Assembly (NCBI GenBank): GCA_041838435.1
Contig: JBGYPO010000048.1
Location: forward strand, 1 to 5,807
Origin: Aliicoccus sp041838435
Lineage (GTDB): Bacteria; Bacillota; Bacilli; Staphylococcales; Salinicoccaceae
Reading direction: 5' to 3'
Length of the DNA: 5,807 nucleotides
Numbering within the stretch: position 1 is the stretch's first letter; the number at the start of each line of letters is the position of its first letter. The translations under genes and the position numbers were made by a program. The notes beneath the pieces were generated by a model. The model had not been told where the DNA came from. It ran no database searches and worked only from the letters and a program-made list of their open reading frames with translations. Of the stretch, positions 1-4,951 are shown piece after piece.

Positions 1-143
1 GGTCAATGTCAGTTCACAGTGACCCAGTTGCTAAAGGTTTAGGTCAATGTGAGTTCACAGTGACCCAACAGACAGGGTTTCGGGTCAATGTCAGTTCACA
101 GTGACCCAGTTGCTAAAGGATTAGGTAAATGTCGCTTCACAGT
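1..143. repeat. 41-bp tandem repeat array with palindromic core, cut by the left edge
   Basis: Three full 41-bp units start at 1, 42 and 83, and a decayed fourth starts at 124 and loses identity after about 143. Each full unit has a conserved part of about 25 bp running from GGTCAATGT through GTTCACAGTGACCC, then about 16 bp that varies. The conserved part is an imperfect dyad: GGTCA pairs with TGACC, and TGT with ACA inside it; in unit 2 a C-to-G change extends the inner arm to GTGA/TCAC. Units 1 and 3 differ by one base over 41 bp, while unit 2 has a different variable part, so there is a higher-order 82-bp period. No reading frame stays open through it, since 41 is not a multiple of three. 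The array may extend left of the window. Function unknown; it could be a protein-binding array, an intergenic repeat family or a hairpin-forming element. Confidence 0.9.
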
Positions 144-178
144 AAAGTGAACTGTCCACTCTAAACTCACAATGAGTC

Positions 179-225
179 AAAAAGGTGTACATCCTACACA
201 TAATTCCTACTGTAGAAAATACACC
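179..225 (-). terminator. Rho-independent terminator after the DUF3021-type gene
   Basis: On the minus strand, GGTGTA (225-220) pairs with TACACC (189-184). Inside it CTACA (215-211) pairs with TGTAG (198-194), separated from the outer stem by a 4/4 internal loop. Five T residues (183-179) follow directly. It begins 6 bp after the stop codon of the membrane protein gene, so it would end the LytTR/DUF3021 transcript. The bulged stem makes it weaker than the map terminator. Confidence 0.65.
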
Positions 226-231
226 GCAAAC

Positions 232-627
232 TCAGTTTCTAATCTCATTCAGTTTTTTATTAATCGACGCTGCACTAACACGAGCAAACCAGTACTGTAT
301 GATGAAAATAATACTTACTGCGACAAAAATCAACAATGCATATATCAGTATCGCAACGATGTCTAATGTAACGTAACCACTGAGAACTGCAAATGTCGTA
401 AATCCGACAACTGCAATTACAAACTGTCCAATAGAGACATACAAATTAGGCACTCTAGTATGATAAAAACTCGCTGCAAAACCGAGTAAAATACAAATTC
501 CCCAAATTGATAAAATGTCCGCCGTATTCCCCGATATATCAGCAAGTACAATATTCAAGCAATAAATTCCACTGCCGATTCCCATGCTTACCAGTGCATA
601 TTTCAAAATATAATGTACCATTCTCAT
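232..627 (-). CDS. DUF3021-type four-helix membrane protein, partner of the LytTR regulator
   Basis: A 131-residue protein with four predicted membrane helices at about residues 7-29, 38-55, 62-86 and 88-113 and a short basic tail (INKKLNEIRN). Size, four-helix layout and position directly after a stand-alone LytTR gene match the DUF3021 family. I place the start at the ATG at 627, because AGGAG (640-636) sits 8 nt before it. A GTG at 636 would give 134 residues but overlaps that ribosome site. The LytTR stop codon (641-639) lies within the same site, so the two genes are probably translationally coupled. In related LytTR regulatory systems a small membrane protein holds the regulator inactive; the same role here is inference. 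No catalytic motif is visible, and no ABC transporter gene follows. Family call is by pattern, not by search. Confidence 0.8.
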   Translation of the reverse strand: MRMVHYILKYALVSMGIGSGIYCLNIVLADISGNTADILSIWGICILLGFAASFYHTRVPNLYVSIGQFVIAVVGFTTFAVLSGYVTLDIVAILIYALLIFVAVSIIFIIQYWFARVSAASINKKLNEIRN

Positions 628-638
628 AATTTTCACTC

Positions 639-1094
639 CTATATTCCTAATTTATTTTTTAATGCTGCAACGTAACGTCTTGAAATACTTACTTTCTGGT
701 TGTTTGTCAAGTTCGCAATTAAGTTTCCCGAAAATGACGGCTCTACTTTCTTTATCGCTTTAATATTCAACAAAGATGATTTCGTGACCTGTAAAAACAT
801 ATCCGACGGCAATGCATCGATCAAAGAGGCTAACGTCCTTGTCGTTGTAAACACTTCGCTCTTTGTATAAACTGATAAACTTTTCTGCATCACTTCAGCA
901 AATATTACTTCATTCTTTTGTAAGAAAATAATTTCATCATCCATCTTCAATGCGAGGGTGTCTTCCTGATACACATTCAGTTTTTCTAAATGTGATAAAA
1001 CTTCAAACAAATCCTCAGAATTATTCGCTTCAATCTTAATTTCATTTTCTTCTAATTCAGGATTAGTTCGATGCGTAAAATTGTATTGCATCAT
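639..1094 (-). CDS. Stand-alone LytTR-family transcriptional regulator
   Basis: A 151-residue protein. The C-terminal LytTR DNA-binding domain covers about residues 52-150, with recognisable segments DDEIIFLQKNEVIFAEV, the TTTRTLASL stretch, FLQVTKSSLLNIKAIKKVEP (the usual F-x-R-x-H/K-[SR]-x-[LI]-[VI]-N block) and VSISRRYVAALKNKL at the end. The N-terminal 50 residues are acidic and helical and carry no receiver domain, so this is not a two-component response regulator. Length and architecture match small LytTR regulators paired with membrane inhibitors, such as HdrR and BrsR of Streptococcus mutans. GAGGTGA (1105-1099) lies before the ATG at 1094; a second in-frame ATG at 1091 is also possible. 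The DUF3021-type gene follows at once and is probably its partner. A direct repeat upstream (1202-1228) suggests autoregulation. Target genes are not evident in the window. Confidence 0.9.
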   Translation of the reverse strand: MMQYNFTHRTNPELEENEIKIEANNSEDLFEVLSHLEKLNVYQEDTLALKMDDEIIFLQKNEVIFAEVMQKSLSVYTKSEVFTTTRTLASLIDALPSDMFLQVTKSSLLNIKAIKKVEPSFSGNLIANLTNNQKVSISRRYVAALKNKLGI

Positions 1095-1103
1095 AGTGTC
1101 ACC

Positions 1104-1232
1104 TCAGTTTGTGATTTCCAATAATTTATTAATGAATGCCTCCCTGTTTCTTATGGTCCTCAGTATATATGTATCAGAATTAAAAATGCGTAAATATTCA
1201 TAACCGGCTTTAATAGCAATACAACCGGTCAT
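1104..1232 (-). CDS. Possible 42-residue small protein or leader peptide upstream of the LytTR gene
   Basis: An open frame of 42 codons starts at ATG 1232 and reads MTGCIAIKAGYEYLRIFNSD and then a segment rich in R, N and hydrophobic residues ending in LLEITN. GAGG (1244-1241) lies 8 nt before the ATG, a good spacing. The stop TGA (1106-1104) overlaps the GAGGTGA ribosome site of the LytTR gene, a pattern expected for translational coupling. No signal peptide or membrane helix is evident, and I recognise no family. Against it: it is short, it contains several AGG, AGA and ATA codons, its start overlaps a TATAAT sequence and the CCGGTT direct repeat, and only about 20 bp separate it from the map terminator, leaving little room for a promoter. 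It may be a real small gene, a leader peptide, or a chance frame across the regulator's promoter. Confidence 0.4.
   Translation of the reverse strand: MTGCIAIKAGYEYLRIFNSDTYILRTIRNREAFINKLLEITN
1162..1167 (-). promoter_or_regulatory. Candidate -10 element for the LytTR gene
   Basis: Minus-strand TATACT (5 of 6 consensus positions) lies in an AT-rich stretch about 70 nt before the LytTR start codon. No good -35 is found 16-18 bp upstream, but the CCGGTT direct repeat ends 34 bp before it. That layout fits a promoter that depends on an upstream activator. Weak evidence alone. Confidence 0.3.
1202..1228 (-). promoter_or_regulatory. Direct repeat CCGGTT with 21-bp period, candidate LytTR operator
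   Basis: Minus-strand CCGGTTGT (1228-1221) and CCGGTTAT (1207-1200) are two GC-rich motifs in AT-rich DNA, exactly 21 bp apart start to start, or two helical turns. LytTR regulators such as ComE and HdrR bind pairs of about 9-bp direct repeats, often containing GTT, spaced by about 12 bp, giving the same period. The bases around GTT do not match the published streptococcal consensus well, so the assignment rests on spacing, position and context. The site is upstream of the LytTR gene and would suit autoregulation. Confidence 0.45.
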
Positions 1233-1252
1233 TATAACTTCCTCTACAAACT

Positions 1253-1281
1253 AAAAACACCCACTCCACAAGGAGCAGGTG
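1253..1281 (-). terminator. Rho-independent terminator of map
   Basis: On the minus strand a 10-bp stem CACCTGCTCC (1281-1272) pairs fully with GGAGTGGGTG (1267-1258), counting two G-U pairs, around a 4-nt TTGT loop. Five T residues follow (1257-1253). It lies 24 bp after the map stop codon. There is no T-run on the plus-strand side, so it acts in one direction. It isolates map from the LytTR module downstream. Confidence 0.9.
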
Positions 1282-1305
1282 CATCGATCTCAATCAATCA
1301 AAAAA

Positions 1306-2061
1306 TTAGTCTTCAATTTTAGTTACAAGCAGTGGACCGTCCTTAGTCACAACGATAGTATGCTCTTTTTGAGCAACAATACTGCCGTCGCTCGTTTCGT
1401 ATGCCCACTCGTTCTTACCTTCACGTACAATTGTCGCTTTCGTCGAGATAAAGGGCTCGACTGCAATAACCATGCCTTCTTTCAACAACTCACTGTTGCC
1501 CGCTTCGTAGTAATTCATAATATGTTGCGGATTATCGTGCAAGCTTTTTCCGATTCCGTGACCCGTCAAGTTCTTAATAACTGTCATACCATTTTGTCGT
1601 GCAACTTTATGAACTGCACGCCCAATCTGGCTCACTTTCGTACCTGGCTTGATTTTCTTCATTGCTTCTTCAAATGCCACCGCACATACATCGATGACTT
1701 TTTGCTTTTTATCGTCACCTGCATCACCAACGACAAATGATAATCCTGTATCTGCAAACAAGCCATTCTTTTTTGCACTTACATCGATATTAACAATATC
1801 TCCGTCATTCAATACACGACTGCCAGGTATTCCGTGTGCCACTTCTTCATTGACACTAATGCAAGTAAATCCTGGGAATTCATATTCTGATATTGGTGCA
1901 CTTTCTGCACCGTAACTCGCGAGTAACTCTCCACCAAATTCATCGATTTCTTTTGTTGTCATGCCGGCCTTTGTGTAAGCCACCATTTCCTTCAATACGC
2001 GACCACAAATTTCACCGATTTCCTTCATTTGCTGAAGCTCTTCATCTGTTTTTATAATCAT
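1306..2061 (-). CDS. map: Methionine aminopeptidase, type I
   Basis: A cytoplasmic metalloenzyme of 251 residues that removes the initiator methionine from new proteins when the second residue is small. The five metal ligands are present in order: D93 (NIDVSA), D104 (FADTGLSF), H168 (NLTGHGIG), E202 (VEPFIS) and E233 (QKEHT). The catalytic-site His is H76 in NEEVAHGIP. Length is normal for the short bacterial type Ia enzyme, with no N-terminal zinc-finger extension. The sequence resembles the staphylococcal enzyme throughout, including the TSDGSIVAQKEHTIVVTKDGP region. The start at ATG 2061 is supported by AAGGAG (2077-2072), 10 nt upstream. It lies 46 bp after dinB on the same strand but probably has its own promoter at 2096-2104, which suits an essential gene placed behind a damage-inducible one. 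A strong terminator follows. Confidence 0.97.
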   Translation of the reverse strand: MIIKTDEELQQMKEIGEICGRVLKEMVAYTKAGMTTKEIDEFGGELLASYGAESAPISEYEFPGFTCISVNEEVAHGIPGSRVLNDGDIVNIDVSAKKNGLFADTGLSFVVGDAGDDKKQKVIDVCAVAFEEAMKKIKPGTKVSQIGRAVHKVARQNGMTVIKNLTGHGIGKSLHDNPQHIMNYYEAGNSELLKEGMVIAVEPFISTKATIVREGKNEWAYETSDGSIVAQKEHTIVVTKDGPLLVTKIED

Positions 2062-2095
2062 AAGTTTCAGGCTCCTTCGTAAATATCCAATCTAC

Positions 2096-2104
2096 ATTAT
2101 AACA
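2096..2104 (-). promoter_or_regulatory. Extended -10 promoter element for map
   Basis: Minus-strand TGTTATAAT is a perfect TATAAT preceded by the extended TGn motif, just after the dinB stop codon (2110-2108). No strong -35 hexamer is seen at the usual distance, which extended -10 promoters tolerate. Transcription would start near 2089 and give a leader of about 28 nt containing the map ribosome site. Confidence 0.55.
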
Positions 2105-2107
2105 AAG

Positions 2108-3175
2108 TTACATAAAATCAAAAATCGTTAAATTACGATATTGTCTCTTTTCTAAATTAGAAGTTGTCACACCAACGAGACGAATGTATTGATCTGGGTC
2201 CTTTAACTCATGATACAAATGATATGCATACGTATATAGCTCGTCTGCAGTCATAACTGGATTATCTGTAATCATCTGCTTCGTATGTGTCACATATTGG
2301 TCTGTCTTAATTTTAAGGGTAACAGTCTTAGCAACAACATCTTTTAAGTCCAGCCGCTTCACAACTTCCGCGCATAGTTTCTCAACCACATCTAATATCT
2401 CTTCATCATTGTTGATATCATAATCGAACGTTTTCTCTTTACCTATCGACTTGCGCTCGCGCTCAACCGTCAACTCGTTCGTCCCGATACCACGTGCTTT
2501 GTTATAAAAACTTCGGCCACGCTTACCGTATAGTTCCATGAGTTCATCCAATGATCTATCGTACAAGTCCCGCCCAGTCTTAATACCGCGTCGAATCATC
2601 TTCTCCCGCGTCACTTTACCGACACCTGGAAACTCGCCGATATCCAACCCCCAAAGTATCTCTTGGAAATTATCATAATGAATGACCGTTGTACCTGAGG
2701 GTTTGTTCATACCAGACGCCATTTTCGCTAAATATTTGTTGTAGGAAATTCCTGCAGAAGACGTGAGTCCAGTTTTGTCAAAAATGTCACGCTGAATCTC
2801 AAGTGCAATCTTCCGTGCTGGACGCGTACGATTTACGAGCTGGGTAATATCCAGGTATGCCTCATCAAGTGATAAAGGTTCAATCAGAGATGTGTACGTG
2901 TGGAATATTTCATGTATCTCTTCAGAAATTTCCTTGTATACATCAAAGCGTGGTCGTACATAAATACCGTCCGGACACTTCTGATGTGCAATCCGCGTTG
3001 GCATCGCTGAATGCACACCAAATTTACGTGCCTCATAACTCGCTGTCGCTACCACACCACGCGTGGCAGTGCGTCCGCCAACTATAACGGGTTTACCACG
3101 ATATTCTGGATTATCCCGCTGTTCTACTTGCGCATAAAATGCATCCATGTCAATGTGAATAATTCGCCTTTCCAT
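2108..3175 (-). CDS. dinB: DNA polymerase IV, Y-family translesion polymerase
   Basis: A 355-residue Y-family polymerase that copies past damaged template bases without proofreading. Catalytic acidic residues are D9 (HIDMDAFY) and D104/E105 (SLDEAYLD); Y14 is at the sugar steric-gate position. The nucleotide-contact block TASYEARKFGVHSAMP is at 45-59, the thumb helix-hairpin-helix FPGVGK at 182-187, and the little-finger domain after about 240. The C-terminal NLTIF (348-352) resembles the sliding-clamp motif QL[ST]LF. It closely resembles the staphylococcal protein and is full length. Upstream in-frame GTG 3187, GTG 3184 and ATG 3181 exist. I chose ATG 3175 because it aligns with the usual MxERRIIHIDMD start, GGTGAT (3184-3179) lies 4 nt before it, and the likely transcription start falls after the only other ribosome-like site (GAGG, 3202-3199). 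A perfect LexA box precedes it, so SOS induction is expected. Confidence 0.96.
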   Translation of the reverse strand: MERRIIHIDMDAFYAQVEQRDNPEYRGKPVIVGGRTATRGVVATASYEARKFGVHSAMPTRIAHQKCPDGIYVRPRFDVYKEISEEIHEIFHTYTSLIEPLSLDEAYLDITQLVNRTRPARKIALEIQRDIFDKTGLTSSAGISYNKYLAKMASGMNKPSGTTVIHYDNFQEILWGLDIGEFPGVGKVTREKMIRRGIKTGRDLYDRSLDELMELYGKRGRSFYNKARGIGTNELTVERERKSIGKEKTFDYDINNDEEILDVVEKLCAEVVKRLDLKDVVAKTVTLKIKTDQYVTHTKQMITDNPVMTADELYTYAYHLYHELKDPDQYIRLVGVTTSNLEKRQYRNLTIFDFM

Positions 3176-3203
3176 TCGCATCACCACTGAGTTTAATACC
3201 TCT

Positions 3204-3209
3204 ATTTTA
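3204..3209 (-). promoter_or_regulatory. Candidate -10 element of the dinB promoter
   Basis: Minus-strand TAAAAT (5 of 6 consensus positions) lies 6 bp downstream of the LexA box. A weak -35 (TTAGCG) falls 18 bp upstream, so the LexA box would occupy the spacer between the two elements and block polymerase when bound. Confidence 0.5.
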
Positions 3210-3215
3210 CCACAA

Positions 3216-3229
3216 CGAACACACGTTCG
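3216..3229. promoter_or_regulatory. LexA (SOS) box controlling dinB
   Basis: CGAACACACGTTCG is a perfect CGAAC-N4-GTTCG palindrome, the Gram-positive LexA/DinR operator. It lies 41 bp before the dinB start codon at 3175, inside the gap between the upstream membrane protein gene (stop at 3235) and dinB. Its position over the promoter fits repression by LexA and release after DNA damage activates RecA. Sequence and location are directly visible; regulation follows from known LexA biology. Confidence 0.9.
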
Positions 3230-3234
3230 CTAAT

Positions 3235-3819
3235 TTATCCGTCTGGATTCTCCTGATAAAGACTCATCCCAACTGAAGTATCCATACAGTATTTTAGATG
3301 GGGGTGCCTGAGTACAAGATACACATAATAGAAGTCGCCAATACAGGCACTCGTATGAATTACTAAGAAATATTTATAACTACCATGCGGCACTGTAAAC
3401 ATCAATACTATAAGCACAGTTGTAATAATCAGAAAAGGCGCCAGAATTATCGTAATGAACTGCAGACGATTAAACACACTTCCGGGACTTGTCGCGTATG
3501 CCATGCCTGACTTGAATCCAAACTCAACTTTTTTGTCAGGTGCAAAAATTTTAAAAAACACACCGTGAATCGCCTCATGCAAAACCACTATAGCCAAAAA
3601 TACAAGAACTATCAGTATCACATTTATAAAAATACTAAAGCCACCGAGTGATTCATTAATCGCTTCAGGCAGCAATAAAGCAGAAGCACCCCAAGACGGT
3701 GATATAAATGAAAGTGCGAAAAATGGTATAATTGATATAACTATTATTATTATCGACCATATAGATATTTTCTTTTGAATCTTTAAGTCGTTTAATATAT
3801 CGAGTTCAAGTTTTTGCAT
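3235..3819 (-). CDS. DUF3267-type membrane zinc metalloprotease candidate
   Basis: A 194-residue integral membrane protein. Predicted helices lie at about residues 19-40, 62-80, 119-143 and 150-168. The zincin motif HEAIHG (81-86) is at the end of the second helix, and SACIGDFYYVYLVLR (157-171) contains the GD pair that in DUF3267 proteins probably supplies a further metal ligand. Size, helix layout and motif order match DUF3267 (putative zincin peptidase). Substrate unknown; site-2-type proteases cut within membranes, but that role is not shown here. AAAAGGA (3833-3827) lies 7 nt before ATG 3819. It lies upstream of dinB on the same strand but ends before the LexA box, so readthrough could add basal dinB transcription. 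It diverges from the oxidase gene across a shared 72-bp promoter region. Confidence 0.82.
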   Translation of the reverse strand: MQKLELDILNDLKIQKKISIWSIIIIVISIIPFFALSFISPSWGASALLLPEAINESLGGFSIFINVILIVLVFLAIVVLHEAIHGVFFKIFAPDKKVEFGFKSGMAYATSPGSVFNRLQFITIILAPFLIITTVLIVLMFTVPHGSYKYFLVIHTSACIGDFYYVYLVLRHPHLKYCMDTSVGMSLYQENPDG

Positions 3820-3829
3820 AGTGATGTCC

Positions 3830-3858
3830 TTTTCATAGGTTTTCTTTCACTTTATCAT
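3830..3858 (+). promoter_or_regulatory. Candidate promoter of the oxidase operon
   Basis: TTTTCA (3830-3835, 4 of 6) and TATCAT (3853-3858, 5 of 6) are separated by 17 bp. Transcription would start near 3865, about 27 nt before the oxidase start codon and within the palindrome at 3862-3873. Confidence 0.5.
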
Positions 3859-3861
3859 ACT

Positions 3862-3873
3862 AGAAATATTTCT
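3862..3873. promoter_or_regulatory. 12-bp perfect palindrome, candidate operator in the divergent promoter region
   Basis: AGAAATATTTCT is its own reverse complement. It lies between the divergent protease and oxidase genes, at the predicted oxidase transcription start, where a bound repressor would block initiation. AT-rich DNA gives some such palindromes by chance, and no regulator gene is adjacent. Confidence 0.35.
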
Positions 3874-3891
3874 CACAATTGGAGTGGTTAA

Positions 3892-4932
3892 ATGACAAGT
3901 TACACAATCGTCGGTGGCGGTATTACAGGTGCATCAGTCGCCTATCATTTACAAAAGCACGGTCACACGGTAACTGTTTATGATCGTGAGGATAATGGTA
4001 AAGCGAGCTTCGCTTCTGCTGGCATAATAGCACCTTGGATATCACAGAGACGTAACAAAACGTGGTACCGCTTAGTGAAACTTGGCGCTCAATATTACCC
4101 GGAGTTCGTGAAAACACTAGAAGCGGAGACCGATCAAAACACCGGCTATCAACAAAAAGGCGTCCTCAGTCTATTCAGAGACGATGACATTTTACAAAAA
4201 GCATATAAACGTATCGCTTCAAAGCTTGAAGATGCACCTGAGATGATGTCAGTCCGAACGATTGACCGCACAGAGATAAAGCAACTGCATCCGACAATGA
4301 CCAAACATTTTCCAGCAGTCTTTGTAGAAGGTGGTGCCCAAGTAAACGGTGCACAGCTCAATGCAGCTTTGAAACAAGCCGTAATTACACATGGTGGACA
4401 GTGGCTCAATCGAGACTTCAAGCAATCATCAGCAACTGGTGAAGTTATCTATACGACCGGCGCTTGGGGTATTGAACAAAATTTCAAACCAGAAATTAGT
4501 CATCAGCGTGCAGAGGTGTTTCATTTTGAAATTGAACGGGAAGTGCAAACACAATTTAACCCTGTAGTCATGGCGCTCGGTCCAATCTATATTGTTGAAA
4601 TGGGACCGAATCAGTTCGCCATTGGTACGACGCATGAGGATACAAAGAGCTTCTCTACGACACCGTCCCATGAGAACTATAAATATTTAAAAAGTTTAGC
4701 AGAAGAATATTTTAAAGGTTATAAATTAAGAGACATTCAAATGAATGTCGGATTAAGACCACATACACGTGATTTCCTGCCGTTTATCGGTCGCGTTAAT
4801 TCAGAAACATTCGTTATTAACGGCATGGGTGCAACTGGCCTAACAGCTGGTCCCGCCGTTGGTCGAGAAGTCGCACGTCACTTAAGTGGCGAACAGACAG
4901 ACTTAAACTTAGAAGATTACAGTTACATTTAA
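3892..4932 (+). CDS. FAD-dependent amine/amino-acid oxidoreductase, DadA/glycine-oxidase-like
   Basis: A 346-residue flavoprotein of the DAO superfamily (COG0665 type), which oxidises amines such as D-amino acids, glycine or sarcosine to imines. The N-terminal Rossmann motif IVGGGITGAS (6-15) and D31 at the end of the second strand bind ADP-ribose of FAD. ASAGIIAPW (41-49) matches the conserved flavin-contact segment of the family, and GLRPHTRDFLPFIG (287-300) followed by FVINGMGATGLTAGPAVG (307-324) is the C-terminal FAD/substrate block. Length is normal or slightly short; no signal peptide or membrane helix, so cytoplasmic. GGAG (3881-3884) lies 7 nt before ATG 3892. A membrane protein gene follows after 19 bp, probably in the same transcript. 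The substrate cannot be told from sequence; no thiamine-pathway gene (which would suggest ThiO) is nearby. Confidence 0.9.
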   Translation: MTSYTIVGGGITGASVAYHLQKHGHTVTVYDREDNGKASFASAGIIAPWISQRRNKTWYRLVKLGAQYYPEFVKTLEAETDQNTGYQQKGVLSLFRDDDILQKAYKRIASKLEDAPEMMSVRTIDRTEIKQLHPTMTKHFPAVFVEGGAQVNGAQLNAALKQAVITHGGQWLNRDFKQSSATGEVIYTTGAWGIEQNFKPEISHQRAEVFHFEIEREVQTQFNPVVMALGPIYIVEMGPNQFAIGTTHEDTKSFSTTPSHENYKYLKSLAEEYFKGYKLRDIQMNVGLRPHTRDFLPFIGRVNSETFVINGMGATGLTAGPAVGREVARHLSGEQTDLNLEDYSYI

Positions 4933-4951
4933 TATTAAGGGAGAATCATCA

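Noticed and set aside
1..143. CRISPR array reading of the repeats
   Set aside because: The linkers are only about 16 bp, two of the three are nearly identical, and the unit fits a tandem repeat with a higher-order period. No cas gene is visible.
165..177. Small palindrome ACTCA-CAA-TGAGT between the repeats and the terminator
   Set aside because: Five-base arms are too short to separate from chance, and nothing nearby supports a function.
172..376. Two overlapping plus-strand ORFs of about 64 codons
   Set aside because: They cover the minus-strand terminator and the end of the DUF3021-type gene, lack good ribosome sites and have no protein-like pattern.
1279..1740. Plus-strand ORF of 153 codons
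   Set aside because: It is antisense to map, whose catalytic motifs are complete; it starts inside the map terminator and has no ribosome site.
2857..3087. Plus-strand ORF of 76 codons
   Set aside because: It is a shadow of dinB with no supporting start signal.
3216..3229. Terminator hairpin for the DUF3267-type gene
   Set aside because: The palindrome is short, has no T-run after it and matches the LexA box exactly, so an operator is the better explanation.
3923..4671. Three minus-strand ORFs of 64 to 90 codons
   Set aside because: They are antisense to the FAD oxidoreductase, whose FAD-binding motifs are intact from end to end.
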